Both the position numbers and the translations under genes were made by a program. From Chryseobacterium shigense (GTDB lineage Bacteria > Bacteroidota > Bacteroidia > Flavobacteriales > Weeksellaceae): a stretch of DNA of 64,000 nucleotides. Position 1 is the stretch's first letter; each line of letters begins with the position of its first letter. The notes under the pieces were generated by a model. That model made no database searches, was not told where the DNA came from, and saw nothing but the letters and a program-made list of their open reading frames with translations. The stretch covers positions 682,001 to 746,000 of the forward strand of contig NZ_FTNY01000001.1 in the NCBI RefSeq assembly GCF_900156575.1, read 5' to 3'. This document shows, one piece after another, positions 45,753 to 54,952 of the stretch.

Positions 45753-46045
45753 AAAGGAATAAAAAACGTGAATTTCAATCCTCAGAACTCGTAAAATCTT
45801 TTGCGAGGATTCATGGCTTTGAGCATAAGCTGATTGCTTTTGAAATTAAAGATTTCCTGGGAGAATATCTTGATGAAAGTCTTTTTAATGAAATCAGAAG
45901 CGTTGGTATTGAGGATAAATGTATCATCATCAAAATAGATTCTCCTCTGCTGAAACATGATTTTCAGATGCGTAAAAGCTTTTACCTTAAAAAGTTTCAG
46001 GACAAGTTTGGAGAGGACAAATTCAATGATATCCGCATTTTATAG
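45749..46045 (+). CDS. DUF721 (DciA-like) protein
   Basis: A 98-residue basic protein of the DUF721 family, related to the DnaA-era helicase operator DciA. Typical: FARIHGFEHKLIAFEIKDFLGEYLD and IIIKIDSPLLKHDFQMRKSFYLKKFQDKFGEDKFNDIRIL. In many bacteria DciA-like genes lie by recF or dnaA and help load DnaB; here the position after recF agrees. Confidence 0.82.
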   Translation: MKRNKKREFQSSELVKSFARIHGFEHKLIAFEIKDFLGEYLDESLFNEIRSVGIEDKCIIIKIDSPLLKHDFQMRKSFYLKKFQDKFGEDKFNDIRIL

Positions 46046-46088
46046 GTTTATTTTTCATTAAAGTAATCCATGATATTGGATTTAATAT

Positions 46089-46096
46089 TATATTTG
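46089..46096 (+). promoter_or_regulatory. -7 element upstream of the third small peptide
   Basis: TATATTTG matches TAnnTTTG exactly and lies 24 bases before the start codon. A properly spaced -33 TTG is not seen. Confidence 0.45.
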
Positions 46097-46120
46097 AAAA
46101 CAATATTAAATCACCTAAAC

Positions 46121-46276
46121 ATGAAAAAATCGATTAAAAAACTAAGCAGAGAAAATTTGAGCCAGATTATGGGTTCCGGAGTAAAAATATGCTGTGAGGC
46201 TAATTGTGACACTGGGGAATGTTTATCTTATGTTACCCTCCCAAACAGATGCCCATCACCCGATCTTTGCTGGTAA
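46121..46276 (+). CDS. Small bacteriocin-like peptide with GSG leader end
   Basis: A 51-residue peptide starting MKKSIKKLSRENLSQIMGSG. The leader follows the same pattern as the two peptides near 7.4 kb (KKL, then L, then I/V, then Gly), but ends GSG in place of GG. The core has six Cys (KICCEANCDTGEC, NRCPS, DLCW) and could form three disulfides. The start given is the leader-matching ATG; an upstream in-frame start would add a hydrophobic 17-residue extension unlike the family. A strong terminator follows. Confidence 0.7.
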   Translation: MKKSIKKLSRENLSQIMGSGVKICCEANCDTGECLSYVTLPNRCPSPDLCW

Positions 46277-46303
46277 TTTATATTTGACAGATCTGTATTA
46301 AAC

Positions 46304-46332
46304 AAAAAATGCTCCCTAACCAGGAGCATTTT
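46304..46332. terminator. Bidirectional terminator
   Basis: AATGCTCC/GGAGCATT stem with a 7-base loop, A-run before and T-run after. It serves both the small peptide and the convergent COG4389 gene. Confidence 0.85.
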
Positions 46333-46366
46333 CAATGATATATATAGTAGATTATTGTAAAATAAT

Positions 46367-48397
46367 TTAGTGTTCTTCAGACTTATTGGTAAGAGTGCTG
46401 CTCATCAGGTCATCTGCTTTTTTATCCAGTCCTGAACTTAATGGGATGAAAAATTTGAACGGGTGCTTTACAAAATACCTGAAAATTTCTTTGTAGATCT
46501 CACTTACCTGTCCGAAGTTCATCTTTCTTGATCTGAATGCCAGAAACATGGATAAACTGAAACTTACCAGGAAGTTGAAGAATCCTATAAGGAAAACCGT
46601 TACGAAAGAGATCCAGAACGTATAGGAATCCACTGAAAAATCTTTTCCGTAAAGTCCTAAAGCGAAGTTTCCGGCGGCAAAGGTAATGTGTCTGATATCG
46701 AGGTCCAGTCCGAAGAAAAGACCGACTGGTGCCGTTGCTCCTAAAAATACCCCAAACCAGAAGTTGGAAACGATTCCCGGCCAGTTTTTAGCATAATATT
46801 TAGACAAGCTTTTGGCAAATTTTTTACCCAGGAAGTTTTTGATCGGCAGATTTTTTGCGATCCTCTCCGGAATCTGGTAAAACACCGAATTGTTTCCTAT
46901 ATTCCCTGAAATAATCCCTGAAATAAAAAGATAAAAACCCGCAATACTGGCATGCAGTATCGCTTTAGATTTAAACGGATCGAGATCCATTAATAATTTA
47001 TCTGATCTTTCAACGGCTAGATTCTGTGAGAAAAAAACATCCAGACCATAGATAATTGCCAGAGCAATCGGAAAGGACAACAGCACATTTCCTACGAAGG
47101 CGATGAACTGGCTTCTGAAAAGTTTAGATACGAGATGGGCAAATTCTGTGTTATTCCGCTTGTTATTTCCTTCTTCTGACAGTACTTTGGTCATGGTGGC
47201 GGCAGTCATTGCGGGCTGCTTGGTGGCCAGGGTAAAGCCCATCAGATAGATCATCACAAACCCCATTGCATAGTTCATGGAATATAAAAACGCGTGTGAA
47301 AAGTCACTTCCCGGAATATACCCGTACAGCATTTTCAAAACACAGAGCGCACCTACAATAATTCCGCCACCACTGGCTTTATAGAACATCGTCATATATT
47401 CTTTCCGGGTAGAGGTGATGTAATGGGTGCCCGTTTCGGCGGTGTGATTGGTAATAAGGTGAGAGATCAGACGCGTACTGTCGTTGATCAGGTCTGCGAT
47501 ATTATTTTTATGGGATTTATAGTTCAGAATATTAAAAACCAGCTGTTTTGATTTAATGGTAATATCCTGTTCATTATCAATCACCAGAAGCTGCACGATT
47601 TCGTAAATTCTTTCGGTTTGCTGGCGGATCTTAAGAAGAGATTGATTGATTTTGCCGGAGATTCCGTATTTGGCTGAATTTTTAAATGCAATATTAACAA
47701 ATTCGTGACAATGTTCTGTATAGATCTTGATCTGCTTGTAGTGGCTGTCTTTAGAGTTCAGCTGGAGTTCCGGATCTTTTTTCAGGTCTTCGGTCAGTGC
47801 TTCCAGCTCGTTCTGCAGGGCAAGAAACGGGTTGTCGAGATTTCTGTATTGCGGAGCCATTCGTACGACCTCTACTTCCATCGCCATTCCCGTCACACGC
47901 CATGACAGAATACTCATCGAGAAGATCAGTTCTTTCTTGACATTTGGTTTAATGATGAAATCTGAAGCTCCCAGAAGTTCCAAAAACTCATCCATTTCAT
48001 TTTCAGGAAGATTGTTGAGGAAAGCCAGATCTTTTTTAGGTCTCAGGCTGACGTTATCAATCATATACCACACAGTCTTTTCGTTTTCTACGGGTGGCAA
48101 TATTTTATTAAGGATCCTTTTTTTAAGTTCCGGAAAGAAAGCATTTTCTGAAAGAATATTGGCTTCGGTCAGAGAAAGATTAAAGGGTCTTCCTTTAAAA
48201 ATAGTATGGATGTAATGTTTAAAATTTTCTGCAAAATCCGGGTTGTTTCTTAGAAAATTGAGAACATCCGTAAAATCTGACCTTTTAACGCTCTCCAGAA
48301 ACTCGGCAAAAGGTTCTAACGAATGGGTTTCGTTCTTAAAAGAGAAATATTTTTTAAGAACTGATTCAAAATTTGTACTGGAATTAAAAAATTTCAT
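46367..48397 (-). CDS. COG4389 membrane protein (named 'site-specific recombinase' in databases)
   Basis: A 676-residue protein: an N-terminal helical cytoplasmic half (to about 330) and a C-terminal half with about six membrane helices (GGIIVGALCVLKMLYGYI, AMGFVMIYLMGFTLATKQPAMTA, FVTVFLIGFFNFLVSFSLSMFLAF). The family PF10136 is labelled site-specific recombinase, but no serine- or tyrosine-recombinase motif is visible and the topology speaks against DNA cutting. Role unknown; probably envelope-related. It ends at a shared terminator. Confidence 0.8.
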   Translation of the reverse strand: MKFFNSSTNFESVLKKYFSFKNETHSLEPFAEFLESVKRSDFTDVLNFLRNNPDFAENFKHYIHTIFKGRPFNLSLTEANILSENAFFPELKKRILNKILPPVENEKTVWYMIDNVSLRPKKDLAFLNNLPENEMDEFLELLGASDFIIKPNVKKELIFSMSILSWRVTGMAMEVEVVRMAPQYRNLDNPFLALQNELEALTEDLKKDPELQLNSKDSHYKQIKIYTEHCHEFVNIAFKNSAKYGISGKINQSLLKIRQQTERIYEIVQLLVIDNEQDITIKSKQLVFNILNYKSHKNNIADLINDSTRLISHLITNHTAETGTHYITSTRKEYMTMFYKASGGGIIVGALCVLKMLYGYIPGSDFSHAFLYSMNYAMGFVMIYLMGFTLATKQPAMTAATMTKVLSEEGNNKRNNTEFAHLVSKLFRSQFIAFVGNVLLSFPIALAIIYGLDVFFSQNLAVERSDKLLMDLDPFKSKAILHASIAGFYLFISGIISGNIGNNSVFYQIPERIAKNLPIKNFLGKKFAKSLSKYYAKNWPGIVSNFWFGVFLGATAPVGLFFGLDLDIRHITFAAGNFALGLYGKDFSVDSYTFWISFVTVFLIGFFNFLVSFSLSMFLAFRSRKMNFGQVSEIYKEIFRYFVKHPFKFFIPLSSGLDKKADDLMSSTLTNKSEEH

Positions 48398-48410
48398 TAG
48401 TACAAAGATA

Positions 48411-49055
48411 CTATTTCAAACTCACATTCCTCATCTGTCTCAGGATCCAATTGTGTTTCTTTCTTAAATAAGGGGATGGATTTTTAGGATCATATTTCTT
48501 TGGATTAGGCAATACCGCGGCGATCCAGGCTGCATCTGAAGCACTTAGATCTTTGGATGATTTTCCAAAATAATACTGAGCCGCGGCTTCTACTCCAAAA
48601 ACCCCCTGCCCCATTTCAATGGAATTCAGATATCTTTCCAAAATAATATCTTTGCTCCACACCTTCTCAATAATGAAGGTATACATGGCTTCCAGTCCTT
48701 TTCTGAACCAGCTTCTGCCCTGCCAGAGAAATACATTTTTTGCGGTCTGCTGGGAAATGGTACTTCCTCCACGGATTTTTTTTCCTTTTTCGTTATTCTT
48801 CATCGCCTTTTCAATAGCGGTATAGTCAAACCCGTTATGGTCAAAGAATTTCTGGTCTTCAGAAGCGATCACCGCCTTTTTGACATTATTTCCCATTTCA
48901 TCATAAGAAATGTAGTCCCTATGCAATTTTCCGAATTCAAAAATGCCTCCTATCTGAGTGATGGTGATGGGAGGATTAAAAAATCTGCCCCATATAATGA
49001 AGACCACATTCAGAACAAGAACGATGAAAATAAGCTGTTTAATTTTTTTCCACAT
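48411..49055 (-). CDS. mtgA: Monofunctional biosynthetic peptidoglycan transglycosylase
   Basis: A 214-residue GT51 enzyme that polymerises lipid II into glycan strands at the inner membrane. An N-terminal membrane helix (about 7-24) precedes the conserved motifs VIASEDQKFFDHNGFD (catalytic Glu in EDQ), RGGSTISQQTAKN and KDIILERYLNSIEMGQGVFGVEAAAQYYFGKSSKDLSASDAAWIAAVLPNP. The length matches stand-alone MtgA, with no transpeptidase domain. Confidence 0.95.
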   Translation of the reverse strand: MWKKIKQLIFIVLVLNVVFIIWGRFFNPPITITQIGGIFEFGKLHRDYISYDEMGNNVKKAVIASEDQKFFDHNGFDYTAIEKAMKNNEKGKKIRGGSTISQQTAKNVFLWQGRSWFRKGLEAMYTFIIEKVWSKDIILERYLNSIEMGQGVFGVEAAAQYYFGKSSKDLSASDAAWIAAVLPNPKKYDPKNPSPYLRKKHNWILRQMRNVSLK

Positions 49056-49100
49056 AATTTTTTCTAAAAAGGAACTGCAAAAATAAACAATTCGACTGAG

Positions 49101-50147
49101 TTATTGAAGCTCTTTCATATAGGTAAGCTGATATTCGGGAAGAAGTTCAGGATGGAAGATCTTGATATAATCTTTCAGAATCAGATCAGCTCTCACAGCA
49201 CCACTTTCGAAGAAGTCGTTGGCTTTATTTTTTTCTTTTCCAGCGATCGTGTAGATTTTGCCTTTATTGAATACGTCCAGCTTTCCGTAGAAAGGATTGG
49301 TACCCAACATTTCCTTTTTAGAAGTATGACTTCCGGCATTGACCCAATACTGTACTCCTGCTGATTTGGCATATACTTCTTCAAAGCTCATCGTCAGAGA
49401 TTTTTCTTCTTTATTGTCTTTCATGATATAGGAAGCATTGGCATCCGCAATATAATTGGCTACGGATGTTTTTCCACCCGGCAGATACCAGACATCTCCA
49501 TACATTTCATTCGCCAGCACAACTGGTTTGTCTTTTCCTTTTAATGCCAGCTGCTTCAATTCAGTATAATTTTTCTCAATTTCCTTATATTTTGCTTCTG
49601 CTTCTTTCTCTTTTCCGAAAAACTCTCCGAAAAGTTTGATGTATGCCGTCTTCTGCAATGGAAGCTGCTCCATATACTCATCCAGAAAAACAACCTGAAT
49701 TCCGTTATTTTTCAGCAACTGATACGCATTATCAAAGCTTGCAATATAGTTGGTGAAAATAGCATCCGGCTTCATGGAAATGATCTTTTCTACATCATAC
49801 TTCTGCTCACTTCCCACATTCTGAATCTTCCCGGACTTGAGCAGGTTTTGAATTTTTTCCGAATAAATGTATTCCGGACTTGAAACTCCGATGATCAGAT
49901 CTTCAGCTCCTAATTCAGAAATATACCCTGCCATGCTCGCATTTAAAAGAATAATTTTCTTAAAAGGAGTCTGGTTTTGCTTAAAATTATAGGTGAAATT
50001 CCCCGACTTAAGTTCCAAAAGCCCGTCCTGGTCTTTAAATTGGGTGCGGTTTGAGATTTGAGTCCAGTCTGAGGACGAAATTTTTTGTTCTCTTTTACAG
50101 GAGATTAGCGCTATAACTGTAAATAAAAGTAAAATTCTCTGTTTCAT
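49101..50147 (-). CDS. ABC transporter substrate-binding lipoprotein (BtuF/FepB-like)
   Basis: A 348-residue lipoprotein (ALISC17K) of the class III periplasmic binding family: two alpha/beta lobes joined by a long helix. Typical are RIILLNASMAGYISELGAEDLIIGVSSPEYIYS-type entry, IISMKPDAIFTN, and ANEMYGDVWYLPGGKTSVANYIADANA. Ligands in the family are siderophores, haem or cobalamin; no permease or ATPase gene is adjacent in the window. Confidence 0.87.
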   Translation of the reverse strand: MKQRILLLFTVIALISCKREQKISSSDWTQISNRTQFKDQDGLLELKSGNFTYNFKQNQTPFKKIILLNASMAGYISELGAEDLIIGVSSPEYIYSEKIQNLLKSGKIQNVGSEQKYDVEKIISMKPDAIFTNYIASFDNAYQLLKNNGIQVVFLDEYMEQLPLQKTAYIKLFGEFFGKEKEAEAKYKEIEKNYTELKQLALKGKDKPVVLANEMYGDVWYLPGGKTSVANYIADANASYIMKDNKEEKSLTMSFEEVYAKSAGVQYWVNAGSHTSKKEMLGTNPFYGKLDVFNKGKIYTIAGKEKNKANDFFESGAVRADLILKDYIKIFHPELLPEYQLTYMKELQ

Positions 50148-50206
50148 CTTTCAAAGAACGGAAAAAAGTGCTATATTTGCAAACCTTAAAACATCAAGGA
50201 AACGAC

Positions 50207-50280
50207 GGCCTCGTGGCGCAACTGAATAGCGCATCTGATTACGGCTCAGAAGGTTACAGGTTTGAATCCTGTCGAGGTCA
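50207..50280 (+). tRNA. tRNA-Arg (anticodon ACG)
   Basis: All arms fold by eye: acceptor GGCCTCG/CGAGGTC (one G-T pair), D-arm GCGC/GCGC, anticodon stem TCTGA/TCAGA with loop TTACGGC (anticodon ACG), and T-arm ACAGG/CCTGT around TTTGAAT. The discriminator is A and no CCA is encoded. A TATATTTG -7 box lies at 50172-50179. It marks the left edge of the accessory region. Confidence 0.95.
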
Positions 50281-50286
50281 CTTAAT

Positions 50287-50318
50287 GAGACAACTATTTA
50301 TTAGTTGTCTCTTTTTTT
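50287..50318 (+). terminator. Terminator of the tRNA-Arg gene
   Basis: GAGACAACTA/TAGTTGTCTC, a perfect ten-base stem with a five-base loop, followed by seven T, six bases past the tRNA. Confidence 0.9.
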
Positions 50319-50478
50319 ATAGACATAACAAATTATTTATCAAACTGTTATAGCTCGATATTTTATGGTTTGAATTTTTTCAGTTGAAATCTTTAGACTA
50401 TCTAAAATATACAGCCTAAAAGTGCTACATGAGAGATTTCATCGGCATATAAGTATGGTTTGAAATCTCATTAAGGTT

Positions 50479-50634
50479 CTAATATTTTTTCTCCTTTGGT
50501 TTATTATAACTTTTTAATACTAAATATAGTAATTCTAATATAATTTTAGCTTCCTTCTCACTTACCTGAATTCCATTCTTGGCAAGAAGAATGATTGCTT
50601 GCTCAACTGAAACATTTTTATCAATGAAATTCAT
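50479..50634 (-). CDS. 51-residue recombinase-associated protein
   Basis: A short helical protein: MNFIDKNVSVEQAIILLAKNGIQVSEKEAKIILELLY and a Lys-rich tail. Its start overlaps the end of the truncated serine recombinase by 14 bases, so translation is coupled. Small proteins of this pattern (SxEEA, then LxKNG, then VSxEEA) often follow recombinase genes in Bacteroidota; I recognise the pattern but know of no proven function. Confidence 0.65.
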   Translation of the reverse strand: MNFIDKNVSVEQAIILLAKNGIQVSEKEAKIILELLYLVLKSYNKPKEKKY

Positions 50635-51640
50635 TTTTCTTATTAGTTTTTCGGTTAATTTTTTTTAATAATATTTTTGAAAATGCTTGATTCAAGTCCA
50701 AAGAGAGATCTCCCGTTCTATAATCAATATCAACTGGTGGAATAAGACTCACAAGATATCTTTTGTCTGAAGTATCAAACTTGGAAAATTTTTGAAAGAT
50801 TTCAACCAGTGCTTTATTTTCTATTTGATTCTTTCTATCAATAGCTTTTAATTTAAGAGTAATATCACGTCTTTCTTTACTAAGATTCTTAGTATTAACC
50901 AGACATTCTTTTTTTAAGTCATTATAATCATCAATCTTCAATATTCCTGCTATAAATAATTTTCTACCCCTAGAAAGAGTTAGTTCTTCCTCCTTTATTC
51001 TTCTTTCTAATAGTTTTTGACCGTATAAATAACTTGCTTTCTGTGTCTTTATATTCTGACCTTCCAAAATATCCTTAAATAGTTCAATTGTGTTATTTGA
51101 TAGTATCAATTGCTGAAGCTTATTTTGATAGCAATCATTCAGCAAAACTGCGTTTATCCTTGTTCTACAGCGATCATGACAATGATAATATGGGTATTTT
51201 TTTGAGCTTCCTTGCGCAATACTCCCACTGAGTTTTCGATCACAAACAGGACAAGTCAAAAAACCTCTAAGAAAAAACAGCTCTTTTAAATCATCTTTTT
51301 TAGAAGTAGTTTTTCTTTTTGTATTAATAACAGACTGAACTTGATAAAATAACGATTCAGATATTAAAGGTTCGTGCAAACCTTTTATCATTTGTTCTTC
51401 ATTAGATTTAAGTTTGACTGATATAAGCCCACAATAAATTGGATTCCGTAAAATTCTAAAGAAGTGTGACCGTGAACATATCAATCCTTTTTCATTAGCC
51501 ATTTTCATTATTTCGGAAATCTTATGATCGTTCTGGGCAGCTTGATGAAAAGACCACTTTATAATATCAGCTTCAGGCTCTTTAGGAGCAATAGCTTTTT
51601 TACCATCCATTAATGTCAAATTAATAGTACATAAAAGCAT
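50621..51640 (-). pseudogene. Large serine recombinase, N-terminal catalytic domain missing
   Basis: The preserved part has a Recombinase domain (AIAPKEPEADIIKWSFHQAA, then KGLICSRSHFFRILRNPIYCGLISV) and a zinc ribbon (LTCPVCDRKLSG, then YYHCHDRCRTRI), followed by the coiled-coil C-terminal region. The resolvase domain with its catalytic serine, about 150-200 residues, is absent. Homology stops near the sequence MDGKKAIAP, and further in-frame codons run antisense into the FAD oxidoreductase gene. It probably cannot cut DNA. It lies just right of the tRNA-Arg, suggesting an element that once integrated here and was then rearranged. Confidence 0.8.
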
Positions 51641-51672
51641 ATAAATAGTATCAATTTTTCTTGATAGTTGTC

Positions 51673-51680
51673 TATCTTTG
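51673..51680 (+). promoter_or_regulatory. -7 element upstream of the FAD oxidoreductase
   Basis: TATCTTTG is an exact TAnnTTTG match and ends 29 bases before the start codon. No well-spaced -33 box is seen, and the site is at the recombinase junction. Confidence 0.45.
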
Positions 51681-51709
51681 TACCGTTCGGGATAAAAACC
51701 CGACTTAAT

Positions 51710-53251
51710 ATGCAAAAAGACGTCGAAATCACATTGCTTCCTCACGAGGTAGAGCAAACTGAGCTAATCAACCAAAAACTGGCTGAAGCTTTAAAACTAT
51801 CCGAATCTAGGATAAAAGGCTTTGAAATCCTGAAAAGATCTATAGATGCCCGTTCTCGAAAAGTCATTTTTCGCCTTCAGGTAAAGGTTTTTGTGGATGA
51901 AGAAGCCGTTCCGGAAGTTTACACTGTCAATTACTCTAATGTAAGTACGGCAAAACCTGTAATCATTATCGGTGCAGGCCCAGCAGGTTTATTTGCTGCT
52001 TTACAGTGTATCGAAAATGGATTAAAACCCATTATTATCGAACGCGGTAAAGATGTAAAGCAACGCCGTAGAGATTTAGCTGCCATAAATAAACAGGGTT
52101 TGGTAAATACCGAATCTAATTATTGTTACGGTGAAGGTGGAGCAGGTACTTATTCAGATGGCAAATTATACACCCGGTCCAATAAGCGTGGCGACATTAA
52201 TAAAGTGCTTCAGGTTTTTGTAAACCATGGCGCACAGCCAGATATCACGATCGATGCCCGTCCGCATATCGGCACCAACAAACTTCCACATATTATTACT
52301 TCCATAAAAAACACTATCTTAAATGCTGGAGGTGAAGTGATGTTCGATAGCCAGATGACCGATATTTTAATCGAATTTGGTAAAGTAAAAGGAATAGAAG
52401 TTAATTTTCAAGACAAGTTATTTGCCGATGATATTATCCTGGCAACAGGCCATTCGGCAAGAGATGTTTACGAATTGTTAAATAAAAAAAATATTCTGAT
52501 CGAGGCAAAACCTTTTGCTTTAGGGGTAAGGATAGAGCATCCTCAGGAAACTATTGATAAGGCACAATACCATTGTGATATCCGATCAGAATTTTTACCA
52601 CCGGCCAATTATAGTTTGGTAGAGCAGGTTGGTACCCGTGGTGTATTTTCTTTTTGCATGTGCCCGGGAGGTATTATTGCGCCATGTGCCACAGGTGAAA
52701 ATGAAATTGTGGTTAACGGTTGGTCTCCATCTAAGCGGAACAACCCTTATGCCAATTCCGGAACAGTGGTTCAGGTTACCTTAGAGGATGTTCAGGGTTA
52801 CGATCCGCTAAGGATGTTACATTTTCAATCAGAAATCGAAAAGAGAGCCTTCGAGGCTGGTGGTGGCAATTTGGTTGCACCTGCACAAAGAATGGTCGAT
52901 TTTGTGAACAATAGATTATCGATCGATCTGCCACGAAATTCTTATCTCCCAGGTACCAAAAGTTCAATGCTTGATAACATTTTGCCTGATTTTGTATCAG
53001 ATAGTTTGCGTGCAGCATTGCCCTTGTTTGGAAAAAAAATTAGAGGTTATTATACTAATGAAGCCATTTTGGTTGGTGTTGAAAGTAGAACATCATCGCC
53101 GGTTAGGATCCCAAGGCATAAAGAAACCTATCAGCATCCGCAGGTAAAAGGTTTATATCCCTGTGCAGAAGGTGCCGGTTACGCAGGCGGAATTTTATCT
53201 GCCGCAATAGATGGAATTAACTGTGCGAATGCAATATTAAGCGCATCATAA
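51710..53251 (+). CDS. FAD-dependent oxidoreductase (COG2509 type)
   Basis: A 513-residue flavoprotein. After an 80-residue N-terminal domain, the dinucleotide-binding motif GAGPAGLFAAL (G88, G90, G93) and ERGKDVKQRRRD follow, then CYGEGGAGTYSDGKL, typical of the COG2509 family, and a C-terminal FAD site in YPCAEGAGYAGGILSAAIDG. Substrate and redox partner are unknown. I start at ATG of MQKDVEITL; an upstream TTG would read through the promoter. It ends about 220 bases before a structured repeat and terminator. Confidence 0.85.
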   Translation: MQKDVEITLLPHEVEQTELINQKLAEALKLSESRIKGFEILKRSIDARSRKVIFRLQVKVFVDEEAVPEVYTVNYSNVSTAKPVIIIGAGPAGLFAALQCIENGLKPIIIERGKDVKQRRRDLAAINKQGLVNTESNYCYGEGGAGTYSDGKLYTRSNKRGDINKVLQVFVNHGAQPDITIDARPHIGTNKLPHIITSIKNTILNAGGEVMFDSQMTDILIEFGKVKGIEVNFQDKLFADDIILATGHSARDVYELLNKKNILIEAKPFALGVRIEHPQETIDKAQYHCDIRSEFLPPANYSLVEQVGTRGVFSFCMCPGGIIAPCATGENEIVVNGWSPSKRNNPYANSGTVVQVTLEDVQGYDPLRMLHFQSEIEKRAFEAGGGNLVAPAQRMVDFVNNRLSIDLPRNSYLPGTKSSMLDNILPDFVSDSLRAALPLFGKKIRGYYTNEAILVGVESRTSSPVRIPRHKETYQHPQVKGLYPCAEGAGYAGGILSAAIDGINCANAILSAS

Positions 53252-53430
53252 CAAACTTTCTATTATACCAATTGTTGTATCCGGGAAATACATAGTTTAA
53301 CCGATAGAGGGCTGTGTAACAGTCAATTTAATATACTTAAAAAGAATTTTAGAAAAATATTTCAGCCAGAATTTGACGCCTGAAATTTCAGCATTAGTGC
53401 AGTCACAGGCACTAAAGCAATCTTTTATAA

Positions 53431-53500
53431 AAGTGTTTGAAGATACGCTCGTTGGGATCACCAACAGCCAAAAGGCGCCAACTATCTCAAGTTGGCGCCT
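53431..53500 (+). repeat. Structured repeat, copy 1
   Basis: Shares the blocks GTTTGAA, ATACGCTC, CACCAACAGCCAAA and GGCGCCA with the second copy at 55894-55961, then ends in a GGCGCC hairpin. The two copies flank the AraC/DapB-like gene pair. Between copies the hairpin stems differ yet stay paired. Confidence 0.75.
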
Positions 53501-53505
53501 TTTTT
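53474..53505 (+). terminator. Terminator hairpin of repeat copy 1
   Basis: GGCGCCAACT/AGTTGGCGCC, a perfect ten-base stem with a six-base loop, followed by six T. Confidence 0.85.
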
Positions 53506-53686
53506 CCGCTTTATTTTTCTTATTACTTGTACATTTAATTGTCTAATTTAATAATTAACCATATTCGTATCGTTCTATTTTTGAATTAACTATTTGATTC
53601 AAAAATAGAAAAAAAACGGTAAATTTTATCTACCTTTCTCATACAGGACTTAAGATTTTTTCATAATCAATCTTAAAATCAGAATT

Positions 53687-54478
53687 TTAAGATTTACCGA
53701 TAATTTTTGCTTTTTCTTTCATAATCCCAAAGTAGGAATTGGTAAAAGCCGATAGACTTTTATAACCAATCATAAAAGCGATCTGACTTAAAGTATATTG
53801 TCCTGTATCAATGAGTTCAATACTTTTTAAAATACGAATCAGCTGAATATATTTTTGGACAGTAATACCTGTTTCCCGCTTGAATATACGCTGAAGACTT
53901 CTTACAGACATTAAGGATATATCAGCTAAGTCATCTACACTTAACTGTTCCATGTAATTCTTATGAATATAATTACATACAGGTAATAGTCTTGGATCAA
54001 CTGGAATCGGGATTTGTAAACCTACTTTCTCTGTACAGAAATGAGGAAGACTATTCAATAAAGCGGTCAGGAAATATCCCTGCTCTTCATCTTCTTCCAA
54101 TGATTTATTCCACTTTGAAGCATATTGCAACATTTCTCTCAAAACCGGAGGCGCTGCAAAAACATGCACTTTATCATAAAAATCATTGTCAAAAACAGTT
54201 TTGAATAAGATAACCATAAGATCAACTGTACTGGCTTCTGACTGAGTATGATGTTTTTTGCCTGAAGGAATCCAAATTAAGTGATTTTGTGGAACCAGAT
54301 AAATTTTATTCTCAATGTGGAAATACTGATATCCCTCTTCAACATAAGTCAGCTGATATCTTTGATGAACATGATCATAGTCATCATGCGTCCAGTTTTT
54401 CTCATACCAGACATAAGCAGCGATTGTAATTTCATCATCGAACTCTCCTTTTCTTTTTTCTACTAATCCACATTTCAT
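53687..54478 (-). CDS. AraC-family transcriptional regulator
   Basis: A 263-residue regulator: N-terminal cupin (HDDYDHVHQRYQLTYVEEGYQYFHIENKIYLVPQNHLIWIPSGKKHH, about 35-80) and a C-terminal double helix-turn-helix (LSVDDLADISLMSVRSLQRIFKRETG and YTLSQIAFMIGYKSLSAFTNSYF). Divergent from the DapB-like gene across a 474-base gap, which it probably controls. Confidence 0.88.
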   Translation of the reverse strand: MKCGLVEKRKGEFDDEITIAAYVWYEKNWTHDDYDHVHQRYQLTYVEEGYQYFHIENKIYLVPQNHLIWIPSGKKHHTQSEASTVDLMVILFKTVFDNDFYDKVHVFAAPPVLREMLQYASKWNKSLEEDEEQGYFLTALLNSLPHFCTEKVGLQIPIPVDPRLLPVCNYIHKNYMEQLSVDDLADISLMSVRSLQRIFKRETGITVQKYIQLIRILKSIELIDTGQYTLSQIAFMIGYKSLSAFTNSYFGIMKEKAKIIGKS

Positions 54479-54952
54479 TTTGGCGTTTTATATAATAATT
54501 CTGGCAAATTTAATAAAAATACCAATTGTAAATTTGTATTGTACAATGGATGCATCTCCTATTTTTCTGTAACCAGATGAATTTATATTAAACATTTACT
54601 ATTCTATTCCGCTCAACAGAAAGGATAAAAACTTCTCAAAGAGAAAGTCATAGCAAGGTCATTTACATCGTAAAAGAAAGAATACAATAGTTCTACAGCT
54701 TGAAATTATAAATGAATCTTGCAGACATTACTCTAGATATAATCGCTTTAATACGGTAGAAAATTAAAACATGCAGAATTAATGAATGCCACTTCCGATC
54801 TTACCATAGAAATTTTTGGTGAAAAATAAAAAAATTGCAAGATTAACTCTTGTATGTATATTCAATACGTGGAAACTTATCTGTTGAAATTCAAGCTATC
54901 TTTGAGATAGATTACTATTAAAAATACCATTCAATAAATTAAAAATAATATT
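54479..54952. other. Divergent regulatory region, AraC / DapB-like
   Basis: AT-rich, no gene. A TATCTTTG -7 element at 54897-54904 points toward the DapB-like gene, leaving a 48-base leader. No clear AraC site is visible. Confidence 0.5.

Larger units (their letters stand above)
53252..53686. other. Gap with the first structured repeat
   Basis: No gene is supported. A frame across 53370-53500 reads protein-like for about 40 codons but shifts frame relative to the second copy of the repeat, so I treat it as DNA-level sequence. The AraC gene lies convergently to the right. Confidence 0.5.

Noticed and set aside
46367..48397. A second site-specific recombinase
   Set aside because: The family name is historical; the protein has about six membrane helices and no recombinase motif, so it is not mobile-element evidence.
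53370..53500. A short protein-like frame ending in the first repeat
   Set aside because: The second copy of the repeat is frame-shifted while the hairpin is preserved, so selection appears to act on DNA/RNA structure.
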